Shown: piece after piece, positions 18,160 to 28,009 of the stretch
How the letters are laid out: each line of letters opens with the position of its first letter
Position numbering within the stretch: the first letter of the stretch is position 1
From: CAVUCH01 sp963763095
GTDB lineage: Bacteria > Acidobacteriota > Vicinamibacteria > Vicinamibacterales > JAENWD01
NCBI GenBank assembly: GCA_963763095.1
Contig: CAVXNR010000025.1
Span: 1-64,000, forward strand
DNA length: 64,000 bases
Direction of reading: 5' to 3'
The notes under the pieces: model-generated
The model's database searches: none
The model's input: only the letters and a program-made list of their open reading frames with translations
What the model was told of the DNA's origin: nothing
Program-made: the position numbers and the translations under genes

Positions 18160-20171
18160 CTACTTGTCCTTCCTCTCGCGCTCCCTGGCGTGTCCTCCGC
18201 GCCCGAACACCTGACCCAGCGCAAACGCGGCCTGCTGCCGGACGTCCGGGTCGGCATCCTTCATCATCGCGGTTGTGAGCGCGTCGACGGCGCTGGGGTC
18301 CCCGACCTGGCTGAGCGCGAACGCGGCCTGCTGGCGCACGTCGGGCTTTGCGTCTGACAGCGCCTGCACCAGCGCGGGTACCGCGGTCTTGTCGCCGACC
18401 TGACCCAGCGCGAACGCCGCCTGCTCGCGCACTTCAGCGTCTGCATCCTTGAGCGCGGCGATGAGCGGTTGGACGGCGGCGGACTCGCCGATTTGCCCGA
18501 GCGCGAAGGCGGCCTGTTGCCTCACCTCGGCATTGGCATCGTCCTTCAACGCAGCTGCGATCGCCGGCACGGCTTCCTTCGCGGCGAGTTGACCGAGGGC
18601 GAATACCGCTTGCTGCCGCACGTCCGCATCGGCGTCGTGAAGCGCTCCCGAAAGCGGGGCCACAGCCCGGGCGTCGTTCAACTGGCCGAGGCTGAACGCC
18701 GCCTGGTGCCGCACATCGGGGCTGGAGTCCTTCAGGGCCGCCACCATCGGCTCGAATGCCAGCGGCGACTCCATCTGCGCCAGTGCCTGCATCGCCTGCT
18801 CCCGGACCGACGCGTTCTCGTCCTTCAACGCCGCCGCCAGGGCCTGCGCGACCTGAGCGCGTGCCTTCTCATCAATCGGGTCTTCATCCGCATCTTCTTC
18901 CGAGTCAGCGTCCCGGACTTTGCCGGGCGCGACAACAGGCGCTCCGCCTTGTGCACCTCCCGGAGTCGCCGGACCGGGCTTGGCCGGGACGGCACGGGGT
19001 GACGTCGGCGTGGGTGCGGGCGTCGGCGTAGGAGTCGGCGCCGGGGTCGCGGCAGGCGACGGCGTTTGCGTCTGGGCTGATGCCTCCACATCCTCCGGGA
19101 TCACGGCCCGTGCCTGGAGACGCAGTCCTGAGACCGGCAACACGATCAACGCGGCCGCCGCGATCGCCCAGCCGAGACGTGCGCGATCCGCGGGACGGCG
19201 GCTGCGCACCGGGTCAAGAATCGCCAGCAGCCGTCCTTCAAGCTCCGAGGGCCGCGCCATCGCGACCGCGGCGACACCGATTCCCTGGCGCCGGAACTGC
19301 CGCGCGATATCGAGCAGGTGCTCGGCGTAATCGGAGCCGCGGGTGCCGGTCACGAGCACGAGGTCGTCACAGGCGCGCTCCCGCTCCGCCCGCAGTCGCG
19401 CCAGGGCCATCCACATCAGCGGGTTGCACCAATGCAACGCCAACGCAGCCTGAGCGAGGCAGTGCACCAGGCAATCGCGCCGGCGGATGTGCGCGAGCTC
19501 GTGCAGGAGGACCACCCGCATGCGTGCGGGGCCCCAGTGCAGGGCAGCGCATGGCAGCAGGATCGCGGGCCTCGCGAACCCGCATGTCATGGGGACCGAG
19601 AGCGCCGGCGACCACAGCAACACGGGCGGCCGTGAGATGCCGAGCTCGGCGGCGGCACCCTCCAGTTCCTCGTGCCACCGCTCGTCATCCACCGTCTCTG
19701 CCGTCCGTGACGATGCGACGCGCGCCGACAAGGGACATGAGGAGCCGAACGAGCAAGACCACCGCGCCGACCGCCCACACGCCGAACACGATTCTCAGTG
19801 GCCGACATCGCGACGCGGGCTCTGGCCGGTTCGGGCGCCGAGAGTCTCTGTGGTGCTGCCATGCCGCTCGATGCCTGGCGTTGCCGCTGGGAGGCGTTCA
19901 AGCGGCGGTCGGGGACCGTGGCGCGGTGAAGCGGCAGCACGATCGGAGGCGTCGTTTCGAGCCGGGCGAGCGACACCGGTACCGTCAGGTCGGGAACCAC
20001 GACCGAGAGCGCCGGAAGTATCAGCAGCGCGGAGACGGCCGCTGCCCACACGAGGTGACGCGAGGCCGCCGAGGCCCGCCACATCGCCCAGCAGGTCGCC
20101 ACGGCCGCGCAGAGCACGATGGTGCCCTTCAGGCTCAGCTCAATCCACGTGTCGAACGACAACGGTGTCAT
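18160..20171 (-). CDS. M56 (BlaR1-type) membrane metallopeptidase fused to HEAT repeats, frame breaks
   Basis: N-terminal hydrophobic helices lead into an M56 peptidase domain with zinc motif LLHELAHIRRRD and the downstream acidic RACDDLVL. A Pro/Thr-rich linker (TPAPTPTPTP) replaces the penicillin-binding sensor of BlaR1, followed by about eight HEAT/PBS-type repeats of 31 residues (DVRQQAAFALGQ). BlaR1-type proteins cleave or trigger cleavage of a BlaI repressor when their sensor is engaged; here the sensor would be the HEAT solenoid, so the signal is probably a protein. Frame shifts occur near 19725 and 19810. The start ATG overlaps the blaI stop (20168-20171). Confidence 0.82.
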
Positions 20172-20557
20172 GCCCCCTCCTTGCGTGCCCGCTCGATCAA
20201 CTCACCCATCCGGCGCAACTCGTCGTCGGAGAGCTTGCGGCCGTTCTCGTCGATGAGGGCCGCCATGGCCTGCTCGGCAGATCCCTCGAAAAATGTCTGC
20301 ACGACGTGCCGCAGAGCGGAGCGGCGGGCGTTGTGCAGCGCGTGCCTGGGCACGTAGACGTAGCGCGGGCCGTCCTGCTCGTGGCGGACATGGCCCTTCT
20401 CTTCCAGGATGCGCAGCAGCGCGCGAACCGCCGAATAGCTCGGCGCGTCCTGCAGCTCCCGCTGCACGTCGGCGGCCGTGGCGCGGCCGCGCTGGAAGAG
20501 CAGATCCATTATCTGCCGCTCCCGCCGGCTCAGACCAGACATCAATGATTTCGACAC
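20168..20557 (-). CDS. BlaI/MecI/CopY-family transcriptional repressor
   Basis: A 129-residue winged-helix repressor: LSRRERQIMDLLFQRGRATA and SYSAVRALLRILEEKGHV form the DNA-binding part, and the C-terminal helices (LRHVVQTFFEGS, AALIDENGRKLSDDELRRM) the dimerisation region where proteolysis inactivates homologues. The gene overlaps the downstream M56 gene by 4 bp, the standard regulator/peptidase pairing. AGGT precedes the GTG start. Its likely operators are the paired dyads upstream of the first gene of the operon. Confidence 0.92.
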   Translation of the reverse strand: MSKSLMSGLSRRERQIMDLLFQRGRATAADVQRELQDAPSYSAVRALLRILEEKGHVRHEQDGPRYVYVPRHALHNARRSALRHVVQTFFEGSAEQAMAALIDENGRKLSDDELRRMGELIERARKEGA

Positions 20558-20597
20558 GGTTACCTCTACGGAGTTGTTCAGTTTTCAGTTCTGAGCT

Positions 20598-22036
20598 TCA
20601 CTCGCGCCCGTTCCCGATCTGACCCAAGGCCCACGCCGCGGATTTGCGGACGTCGGCCCTCGCATCCTTCAGGGCGCCCGACAGCGCATCGGTCGCACGG
20701 CCGTCGCCGATCTGTCCCAGCGCCCATGCCGCTTTCGAACGAACCTCCCAGCTCGGATCCGCGAGCAGGCGGGTCAGCCCGGGAACCGCCTGCGCATCCT
20801 CCAGTTGGCCCAGGGCCCAGGCGCTGGTTTCGCGGACGCGCGCGTGTTCGTCGGCCGTGGCCTTGACGAGGGCGGGCACGGCGCGGGGCTGCTCGATCTG
20901 GCCGAGCGCCCACGCTGCGGTCTTGCGCACGCGCCAGTCCTGATCCGCGAGCGCGGCCGCCAGCGGATCGACAGCGGTCCCCTGCTCGATCTGTCCCAGC
21001 GCCCACGCGCTTGTCTCGCGAACTTTGGCCGAGCCATCCTTCAGCGCCGTGGCGAGCGCAGGCACGGCATCAGCGTTCTCGATCTGGCCGAGCGCCCACG
21101 CGGCGCGAACCCGCACCTGCTGCTCCTGGTCGCGCAGCGCGGCCGCGAGCGGAGTGACGAGCCTCCGGCGCCTCGAGCTGTCCAAGAGCCCATGCCGCCA
21201 TCTGACGCACACGGCCGTCCGTATCGCGCAGCGCAGCCGAGAGGTCGGGCACGGCCGACTTCTGCTCGCGCGTACCGAGCGCGCGCGCCGCTTCCTGCCG
21301 CACCTGCCACGCGGAATCCTTCAGCGCGCCGGCGAGGCTCGGCCCAATCGTCGACGCGTCCAGTCCGCCGAGCGCGGCCGCGGCGCCGGCCCGAACACGC
21401 ACGTCCTGATCCTTCAGGGTGCGCACGAGCGGTTCGACGGCGTGCTCGTCCTTGAGGATGCCCAGCGCGCCGGCGATGACGCGCCGCACTTCCGCATCCG
21501 GATCGGCCAGCATCGCGATGAGCCGCTGCACGGCGCCTCCGGCGGCCACGGGATCGTCCATCCACGCCACGGCACGGGCCGCGTGCATGCGCACGGGCGC
21601 GCGGGGATCGCCGAGGGCGCTCATGAGCGGGGCCAGCGCGGCGCCCCCGAAGCGGCCGAGCGCGCGTGCGGCTTCCAGCGCCGGCGAGGTGCCACACGAG
21701 GTGCCCGTCTCGGCGAGAGCGAAGATTCCCCTGGTCCGCCACTCGCCCTCCCCGTCGCAGTCAATCGCATCCACATGCGCCTCGTCTGCGAGCAGGGTGA
21801 TGAGGGCAGGGATGGCGCCGACGCCGCCCGGCGTCCCGGTCAGCCCTGCCTCACACGCGGCGCGGGCACGGGTATCCGCATCGTTGGCGCCCAGGGCCGC
21901 CAGAGCTACACGCAGCGCCGGGTGCGGATTGTGAAGGGGTGCTCATCCGGCCGCCCGGTGAGTCGTAGAGCTGAACATCGCCGGGCACGACGGCCAGTGC
22001 GCCGGTGGCCACGAGAACTCCGATCACGCTGCGCAT
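20598..22036 (-). CDS. Exported HEAT-repeat protein, first gene of the BlaI/M56 operon, frame breaks
   Basis: It begins with a short signal-peptide-like segment (MRSVIGVLVATGALAVVPG) and is otherwise a HEAT/PBS-lyase solenoid. The C-terminal half has at least six 31-residue units with the core AWALGQIE. Frame shifts near 21935 and 21172 split it into three frames; joined, it gives about 480 residues. The ATG at 22036 has GGAGGG upstream. Its repeats closely resemble those on the co-encoded M56 protein, so the two may associate in the periplasm or compete for a common partner. No enzymatic motif is seen. Confidence 0.8.
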
Positions 22037-22076
22037 GTGACCCTCCGCCGCCGTGGGGTCCACCCCGATCCGACGG

Positions 22077-22127
22077 TGCTAAGGTTTTAGCATTGGTCGC
22101 TGAATCGTGTCCAGCTATTTTTTTAGC
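22077..22127 (-). promoter_or_regulatory. Promoter with two BlaI-type dyads
   Basis: Two related inverted repeats lie 40-90 bp before the HEAT gene: TGCTAAGGTTTTAGCA (22077-22092) and GCTATTTTTTTAGC (22114-22127). On the minus strand a TGGACA -35-like box sits between them and a TAAAAC -10-like box overlaps the start-proximal dyad. Two spaced TA-rich dyads around a promoter are typical of BlaI/MecI operators, so autoregulation of the three-gene operon is likely. Confidence 0.6.
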
Positions 22128-22180
22128 ACACACTGGCCGGGGCTGGAGGACGGTCGGGGTAGGCGAGGGCGGGAGCGGGC

Positions 22181-22249
22181 GTTGGACGTTGGCGGTAGGC
22201 GTTGGGCGTTGGGCGCTGGGCGTTGGGCGTTGGGCGTTGGGCGTTGGGC
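22181..22249. repeat. Heptamer array, unit GTTGGGC (single arm)
   Basis: GTTGGAC, GTTGGCG, a 6-bp GTAGGC variant, then GTTGGGC GTTGGGC GCTGGGC and four more GTTGGGC units (22201-22249). This is the most regular array in the window. No inverted arm follows; a REP-like palindrome (22252-22285) takes its place before the stop of the CoA-binding gene. Confidence 0.88.
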
Positions 22250-22251
22250 GA

Positions 22252-22285
22252 GTGTGGAGCCGGAACTTCAGTTCCGGCGGACAGG
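22252..22285. repeat. REP-like palindrome, family B
   Basis: GTGGAGCCGGAACTTCAGTTCCGGCGGACAGG-type element: inverted CCGGAAC/GTTCCGG around TTCA with a conserved TGTGGAG flank. The same element recurs at 27877, 43150, 52745 and 52887 in either orientation. Confidence 0.7.
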
Positions 22286-22287
22286 AA

Positions 22288-22659
22288 CTACAACAGATAC
22301 GGCGACATCCCGATCGCGACGATGCTGCAGGCGGCAATCGGCTCGAGGCCGAGCGCGCGGGCACGTGCGAGGAGCTCGTCGCTCTCGCTGCCCGGGTTGA
22401 ACCACACTTCGCCCGGCCCACGCGCAGCGACAGCATCGATGACCTCCAATCCCACCTCCGGCGGCACATAGAACGTGACCATGTCGATGGGCCCAGGGAC
22501 GTCGGCGATCGACGCGTACGCCGGGAGCCCTTCGACGGCCGGCTCGTGCGGATTGACGGGCCACACGGTGTAGCCCCGCTGCTGGAAGGCGCGTACGGCC
22601 TTGTTCCCGAACTTCGCGCGATTACTGGATGCGCCGATGACCGCGACGGTTTGTGGCAT
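22288..22659 (-). CDS. CoA-binding domain protein (YccU-like)
   Basis: A 123-residue Rossmann protein beginning VAVIGASSNRAKFGNKAVR, with VNPHEP, IDMVTFYVPP and VWFNPGSES blocks. It matches the small stand-alone CoA-binding family related to the N-terminal part of succinyl-CoA synthetase alpha. Its cellular role is unknown. The frame is clean and the start ATG is divergent from the glycosyltransferase gene, leaving a 22-bp shared promoter space. Confidence 0.88.
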   Translation of the reverse strand: MPQTVAVIGASSNRAKFGNKAVRAFQQRGYTVWPVNPHEPAVEGLPAYASIADVPGPIDMVTFYVPPEVGLEVIDAVAARGPGEVWFNPGSESDELLARARALGLEPIAACSIVAIGMSPYLL

Positions 22660-22667
22660 GGGTCAGC

Positions 22668-22673
22668 TACAAT
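22668..22673 (+). promoter_or_regulatory. -10 box directly upstream of the glycosyltransferase start
   Basis: TACAAT ends 8 bp before the GTG at 22682, so the predicted transcript would start at or beside the start codon (leaderless). A matching -35 is not clear. Confidence 0.4.
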
Positions 22674-22681
22674 CGAACCCC

Positions 22682-24335
22682 GTGCGCCGGACGACTCTCC
22701 TCCTGCTGATCGTTTGCGGCGCCACGTTCTTCGCGGGCCTCGGCCGTCCGGCCATCGGCGACTCCGACGAGGCATTTTATGCCGAGGCCGGCCGTGAAAT
22801 GGTCGCCAGCGGCGACTGGATTACCCCGTACTACAACTTCGAAACACGCTTTCAAAAGCCGATCCTCTTCTACTGGCTGGTGTCGGCCGGCTACCTCGTG
22901 GCCGGGGTCAACGAGGCTGCGGCCCGGTTGGGTTCGGCGCTCGCCGGACTGGGATTGGCACTGCTGACCGCCGCGTGCGGCCGGCGCTGGTATGACGAGC
23001 GAACCGCGCGGCTTGCCGGGCTCATCGTTGCCACGGCGTTCGGCTACTTTTCGATCGGCCGGCTGGCGTTGCCCGACCTCCCGCTCGCCTTCTGGATCAC
23101 GCTCACCACGTGGTCTGCCCTCGTCGGGCTGTGTGACAGGCCAGCCCGTCCTCACCTGTGGCTCATGCTCGCAGGCGCCGCCGTGGGCCTCGGGTTTCTC
23201 ACGAAGGGACCGGTCGCGATCGTCGTGCCCGCGCTCGTGGTCCTTCCGATCTGCTGGCTCGAACGCCGCCACGTCCACCCGCCGGTCCGCGCCGTGGCTG
23301 GAGCCCTCATCATGGCTGTCGCGCTTGCCGCGCCCTGGTTCGTGGCCATGGCGCAGATCCACGGCAGCAGTTACATCGAGGGCTTCTTCGTCGGCGACAA
23401 CCTCGAGCGGTTTGCCACCAGCCGGTTCAACGACCCGCGCCCTCCCTGGTTCTACCTCCCGATTGTCGCGGGCGGCCTGCTACCCTGGACGCCGTTAATG
23501 CTGTGCGGTGTCGCTCCATTCGCGGGCTGGGTCACGCAGCGCGCCCGGGCGACGGACGTGACGCTGCGACTGATCGTGTGGGCGGCGCTCCCGCTGCTGT
23601 TCTTCACGGCGTCCATCGGCAAGCAGCCGCGGTACATCCTGCCGATCCTGCCGCCGCTCGCCGTGCTGCTGGCGCGGACGCTCGAGCGACGGCTCGCATC
23701 GGCCGATCGACGGCGCGATCCGCTCGTGCGCGGCGCGGCGATCGTCGATCGGAGTGATGCTCGTGGCACTCGGCACGCTGCTCATGCGGGCGTTGCCCCT
23801 CATCGTGATGATCCCGCCAACGCTCGTCATCGCCAGCGCCGGCGCCATCATCGCGGCAGGACTCGCCGTGACCGCCGTTGCGGTCGCCGGGCCTCTGCGC
23901 CACGTCGGCCTGGTTGTGGGCCTGGCGGGCGCCGTCACGCTCGTCGGCCTGCAGTACGGCCTCTCCCCCGCCGGTCGCGACCCGGTCCAGGACATGGCAG
24001 CGCTCGTGGTGCAGCACCGGCAGGCTGACCAACCAGTCGCGACGTACCGGGTGTTCGTCAGGAACCTGGTGTTCTACACAGGCGTCAAGCAGGACGATCT
24101 CTCGAGCCCTGAAGCCGTCCGCGCGTACCTGCAGGACCCGCGACCCGTGCTCGTGGTCATCGCGGCCGACGACCTCGCGAAGATCAACGATCGCGGGCCG
24201 CTCCACGCGCGCGTGCTGGAGGAGGTGCTCTACTTCAACGCGTCGGCGGTGAAGCTGCGCACGCTGCTGAAGCCGGATCCCGAGAAGGACCTGGAGAGAG
24301 TCCTGTTGGTGACGAACGACAAAGCCAGGCGCTAG
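22682..24335 (+). CDS. GT83/ArnT-type membrane glycosyltransferase, one frame break
   Basis: A polytopic integral-membrane transferase using polyprenyl-phosphate sugars. The first periplasmic loop has the catalytic acidic motif GDSDEAFYAEAGREM; about ten hydrophobic helices follow, with the family block KQPRYILPILPPLAVLLAR in the centre. The product may modify lipid A, cell-wall polymers or proteins. The frame shifts near 23750 and continues with membrane helices and a soluble C-terminal domain to TAG 24335; about 550 residues in all. The GTG at 22682 is preferred because of its spacing from TACAAT; ATG 22658 is possible. The stop codon lies inside a repeat array. Confidence 0.82.
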
Positions 24336-24549
24336 GCGCTGGGCGGTAGGCGCTGGGCTTCCCTGACGGGACGGGGGACTCGGCCCCGAGTCACGCTGAA
24401 ATCGACGCTGACGGTAGGGGGAGCCGAGGCGCCCGGCCGAATCGAGGGTGTAAGGCCGGGGCCCGAAGCGCACCCGGGCCGGATCAGGGCCCCACGCGGC
24501 ACGCTCAGAGCCCACGCCCACGCCCAGCGCCCACCGCAGCGCGCAGCGC
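24327..24549. repeat. Heptamer array, unit AGGCGCT, with both convergent stop codons inside the arms
   Basis: Arm one: AGGCGCT AGGCGCT GGGCGGT AGGCGCT from 24327, containing the TAG stop of the glycosyltransferase. Arm two (about 24510-24551) is the inverse, GCCCACGCCCAGCGCC...GCAGCGCC, and the neighbouring FAD oxidase on the other strand ends with TTAGGCGCT. Between the arms are GC-rich partial palindromes (ACTCGGCCCCGAGT at 24380-24393). A bidirectional terminator function is plausible. Confidence 0.85.
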
Positions 24550-25933
24550 CTAAGGAAAAATCTTCCCCGGATTGAGAATCCCCTTCGGGTCAAACGCGTG
24601 CTTCACGCGCTTCATCAGCGCGATCACGTCGTCCGACAGCTCGATCCCGAGAAACGGCGCCTTTGAGAAGCCGATCCCATGCTCTCCCGTGATCGAGCCT
24701 TCGAGCGCGACCACACCTTCGAAGAGGCGCCGCTCGGCCAGACGCGCGCGTGCGAGCGCGTCCGCGTCGTCCGGGTCCAGCATGATGTTCACGTGGATGT
24801 TCCCGTCCCCCGCGTGCCCGAAGCAGGGGATGGTCAGCGCATAGTCGCCGCGCAGGCGTCCGACGAGCTCGAACAGCTGCGGCACGCGCCCGCGCGGCAC
24901 GACGACATCGTGATTGATCTTGAGGCCGGCGACCGTGCGCAACGAATGGGACAGCTCGCGGCGGATGCGCCAGAGATCGTCGCGCGCGGCGGCATCTTCG
25001 GCCCGCAGCAGCTCCGTCGTCCCCGCCACGCGGCACGCCTCGGCGACGCGGTCTGCTTCCTCGAGCACACCTGAAGCGAGACCGTCCACCTCAATCAGCA
25101 GCACGGCGCCCGTGCCCGGCTGGCGCGAGTCCCGTCCCGAGGTAGCGCGTAACGGCGGCGAGGCTCTCTCGGTCGATCAGCTCGAGGGTCGCCGGCACGA
25201 CGCGCCGTCGAATGAGCTCCGTCACCGCCCGCACCGCCGCCTCCACGTCCGTGAACGTTGCTCGCAGCGTGATCTGGACGGGCGGCCTCGGCACGAGCCG
25301 CAGGATCACCTGCGTGATGATGGCGAGCGTCCCCTCGGAGCCCACCAGCAACTGCGTCAGGTCGTAGCCGACGACGTTCTTGACCGCCTTCGATCCGGTG
25401 CGGATGATCTCCCCGCTCGGCAGGACGGCCTCGAGCCCGAGCACGTATCGCTTCGTCGTGCCGTACTTGAACGCGCGCGGGCCGCCGGCGCACTCCGCCA
25501 CGTTGCCGCCGATGACCGACTGGTGCAGGCTGGCGGGATCGGGCGGATAGAACAGGCCGACGCGTTCCACGGCGTGCTGCAGCTCGCCGGTGATCACATT
25601 CGGTTCGACGACGGCGAGCAGATTCGCCTCGTCGATCTCGAGAATGCGGTTCAACCGCTCGAGGCTGAGCACCACCCCGCCCCGCAGCGGCACCGCGCCA
25701 CCGGTGTAGCCGGTTCCTGCCCCGCGCACCACCAGCGGCACGCCTGAGTCGTGACACTGCCGCGCGATCGCAGAGACCTCCCGCGTGTTCGCCGGTATGA
25801 CAACCAGATCGGCGGAGTGGCCCTTCTTCAGGGCGTCGGTGCCGTACGCGAGCAGCGCCTCCGGGTCGCGGCGGATCCATTCGGGCCCGACGATCGACTC
25901 GAACACGGAGGCCAGCTCACGGGTCACGGTCAC
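24550..25933 (-). CDS. FAD-linked oxidase, GlcD/lactate dehydrogenase type, one frame break
   Basis: A VAO/PCMH-fold flavoprotein oxidising a 2-hydroxy acid such as glycolate or D-lactate. The FAD-binding part has VRGAGTGYTGGAVPL, PPDPAS and GGNVAECAGGPRAFKYG; the C-terminal cap has CFGHAGDGNIHVN and GEHGIG, the usual GlcD signatures, ending in NPGKIFP. The two parts are in different frames, with the break near 25100; the joined length (about 461 residues) is normal. GTG start at 25933. No GlcE/GlcF partner is adjacent, so the electron acceptor is unknown. Confidence 0.9.
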
Positions 25934-26014
25934 GGTTCTCGTCCCGGCTTACTCGTTCAGGAACCCGCCACTCGGCCGCGGAGGCGCATGATGGTCTCAC
26001 CCGATCGCCGGTCG

Positions 26015-27250
26015 TTACATGGGAGACGATCCGAGTGACACGCGGGACGAAGCCCCCGCCGTTTGCCCCGCCGCGTCGAGCTTCCGGACGAAATCGAGAA
26101 TCCGCGTCGCGCCCTCCCGCAGGCGCTCCATGGAGGTCGCGTACCAGATGCGAAGGAATCCGGGCGCATCGAACGCCTCTCCCGGGGTCAGGGCCACGTG
26201 GGCCTCTTCCAGCAGGCGGGTCGCAAACTCGGCCGAGGTGCGGATGCCGTCGGGCGACAGCAGCTCGGAGATGTTGACGAACAGGTAGAACGCGCCGGCT
26301 GGCTTGAGGCAAGTGATGCGCGGGTCCACGGTCAGCCACCCGTGCAGCGTGTCGCGACGGGTGCGGTACTCGGTCAGCATCTCGGTCACGGGCGCCTGTG
26401 GTCCGGTGAGCGCCGCGAGCGCCGCTTTCTGCGAGATGGAGGTGACGTTCGAGGTCGAATGGCTCTGCAGCGCGTTGCAGGCGGCAATCACGTCCGCCGG
26501 GCCGAGGGCCCACCCGCAGCGCCAGCCGGTCATGGCGTACGACTTCGACGCCGACCCTGTGATGATTGTGTGGTCACGCAAGCGGTCCGCGAGGAGTCCC
26601 ACCAGATTGTGCGGCACCGGGTCGTAGATCAACTGCTCGTAACACAGGTCGAGGATGATCCAGATGTTCTGGTTCGCGACCTCGTCCACCAGGCGATGCA
26701 ACTCGCTCTCGGCCATCAGCGCGCCGGTGGGGTTGCACGGCGAGTTGATGATGATGGCCTTCGTGCTCGGCGTGATCGCGTGCAGGAACGCGTCCGCGTT
26801 CATCGCAAACCCGTCTTCCGGATACGTCTGCACGAGCACCGGCTGCGCGTCGGCGAGCTTCACCTGCTCGGTGATCGTCGGCCAGCCGGGCACGTGCGTG
26901 ATCACCTCGTTGGTCGGATTGAAGAGCGCCATCGCCACGTTGTAGAGCGCCTGCTTGCCGCCGGCCGTGACGATCACCTCGTTGCCGGCGTACTTGGTGC
27001 CATAGAGCGCCTCGTAGTGCGCGCAGATGGCCGCCTTCAGCTCGCCCGTCCCCGCGGCCGGCGTGTACTTCGTGAAACCCTGGTCGATGGCGGTCCGCGC
27101 GGCGGCCTTGATGTGCTCCGGCGTGTCGAAATCCGGCTCGCCGGCGCCGAACTCCACGACATCGAACCCGCGGGCCTTCAGCTTCTCGGCCTCGACGAGC
27201 ACCCTCAGGGTCGGTGACGCCGACACTCGCCCCATGCGTTCCGCTAGCAT
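26015..27250 (-). CDS. Class I PLP aminotransferase (aspartate aminotransferase-like)
   Basis: A fold-type I aminotransferase of 411 residues with a clean frame. FGAGEPDFDTPEHIKAA near the start, NSPCNPTGA (cofactor Asn), the internal aldimine lysine in GSASKSYAMTGWRCGW and RIWYATS near the end (substrate-carboxylate Arg) are all present. It resembles bacterial class Ib aspartate aminotransferases; prephenate or aromatic activity cannot be excluded. The ATG at 27250 is selected because AGGAGA precedes it; a longer frame to 27298 has no ribosome site. Confidence 0.92.
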   Translation of the reverse strand: MLAERMGRVSASPTLRVLVEAEKLKARGFDVVEFGAGEPDFDTPEHIKAAARTAIDQGFTKYTPAAGTGELKAAICAHYEALYGTKYAGNEVIVTAGGKQALYNVAMALFNPTNEVITHVPGWPTITEQVKLADAQPVLVQTYPEDGFAMNADAFLHAITPSTKAIIINSPCNPTGALMAESELHRLVDEVANQNIWIILDLCYEQLIYDPVPHNLVGLLADRLRDHTIITGSASKSYAMTGWRCGWALGPADVIAACNALQSHSTSNVTSISQKAALAALTGPQAPVTEMLTEYRTRRDTLHGWLTVDPRITCLKPAGAFYLFVNISELLSPDGIRTSAEFATRLLEEAHVALTPGEAFDAPGFLRIWYATSMERLREGATRILDFVRKLDAAGQTAGASSRVSLGSSPM

Positions 27251-27340
27251 CTCGCGCTCTCCTGTCCGATCCGGAATCCGGCTGAATCCGGATCCCACTC
27301 GGCCTCGATGATCAACGGCCTGTCCACTCGCACGGCCGCG

Positions 27341-27838
27341 TCACGCCCGTGCCCGCCGGTCGTGCAGCCGGCGCTCCACGGCCTCCGGCACCAGCCCCGT
27401 GACCGATCCCGCCCAGCATCACCACTTCCTTCACCAGGCGGGAGCTGATGTAACTGTACCTCGGCCGCCGGCATCATGAACACGGTCTCGACGCGTGCAT
27501 CCAGACGCCGATTCATCAGGGCCATCTGGAACTGGTACTCGAAGTCGGACACCGCGCGCAGTCCGCGCACGATCGCGCTCGCGCCGTGGCGCGCGGCGAA
27601 CTCGACGAGGAGCCCGTCGAACGTCTCGACCACCACGCTGGGCTCGCCGGCGAACGCCTCGCGCACCATCGCGACGCGTTCGTCCGGTCGTGAACATCGG
27701 GGTCTTCTGCTCGTTCACGAGAATCGCGACGACGATGCGATCGAAGAGCCGGGCACCACGGCGGATGATGTCCACATGACCGTTGGTCAGCGGATCGAAG
27801 GAGCCGGGGTAGACGGCGATGCGCTGCGAGTTGGCCAT
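27341..27838 (-). CDS. coaD: Phosphopantetheine adenylyltransferase, three frame breaks
   Basis: Fourth step of coenzyme A synthesis: transfers AMP from ATP to 4'-phosphopantetheine. The N-terminus has YPGSFDPLTNGHVDII with the T/HxGH nucleotidyltransferase motif; the middle has IVRGLRAVSDFEYQFQMALMNRRL, diagnostic of CoaD. Frames change near 27690, 27455 and 27405; joined, the span encodes about 165 residues, the family's normal size, and the tail reads YSYISSRLVKEV then VPEAVERRL. The ATG is at 27838. rsmD lies upstream on the same strand, a common bacterial rsmD-coaD order. Confidence 0.88.
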
Positions 27839-27876
27839 GACTGCTCATTCATCGTCGGTGTCGTGCGTGCCGCGTA

Positions 27877-28000
27877 CGCCGGGACTGAAGTCCCGGCTCC
27901 ACATCGCCTCCGGGCTCCAGGCTCCGGGCTCCAGGCTCCAGGGCTTCGGGCTCCAGGCTCCCGGCTCCAGGGCTCCAGCCGCCCACCGCCCAGCCGCCCG
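27877..28000. repeat. REP-like palindrome (family B) followed by GGGCTCC heptamer array
   Basis: CGCCGGGACTGAAGTCCCGGCTCCACA (27877-27903) is a family B palindrome. It runs directly into GGGCTCC/AGGCTCC units at about 27909-27975 and a shorter CGCCCAC/CGCCCAG run to 28000. The repeat abuts, and may extend into, the apparent 3' end of rsmD. Confidence 0.82.
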
Positions 28001-28009
28001 CACAGTCCG

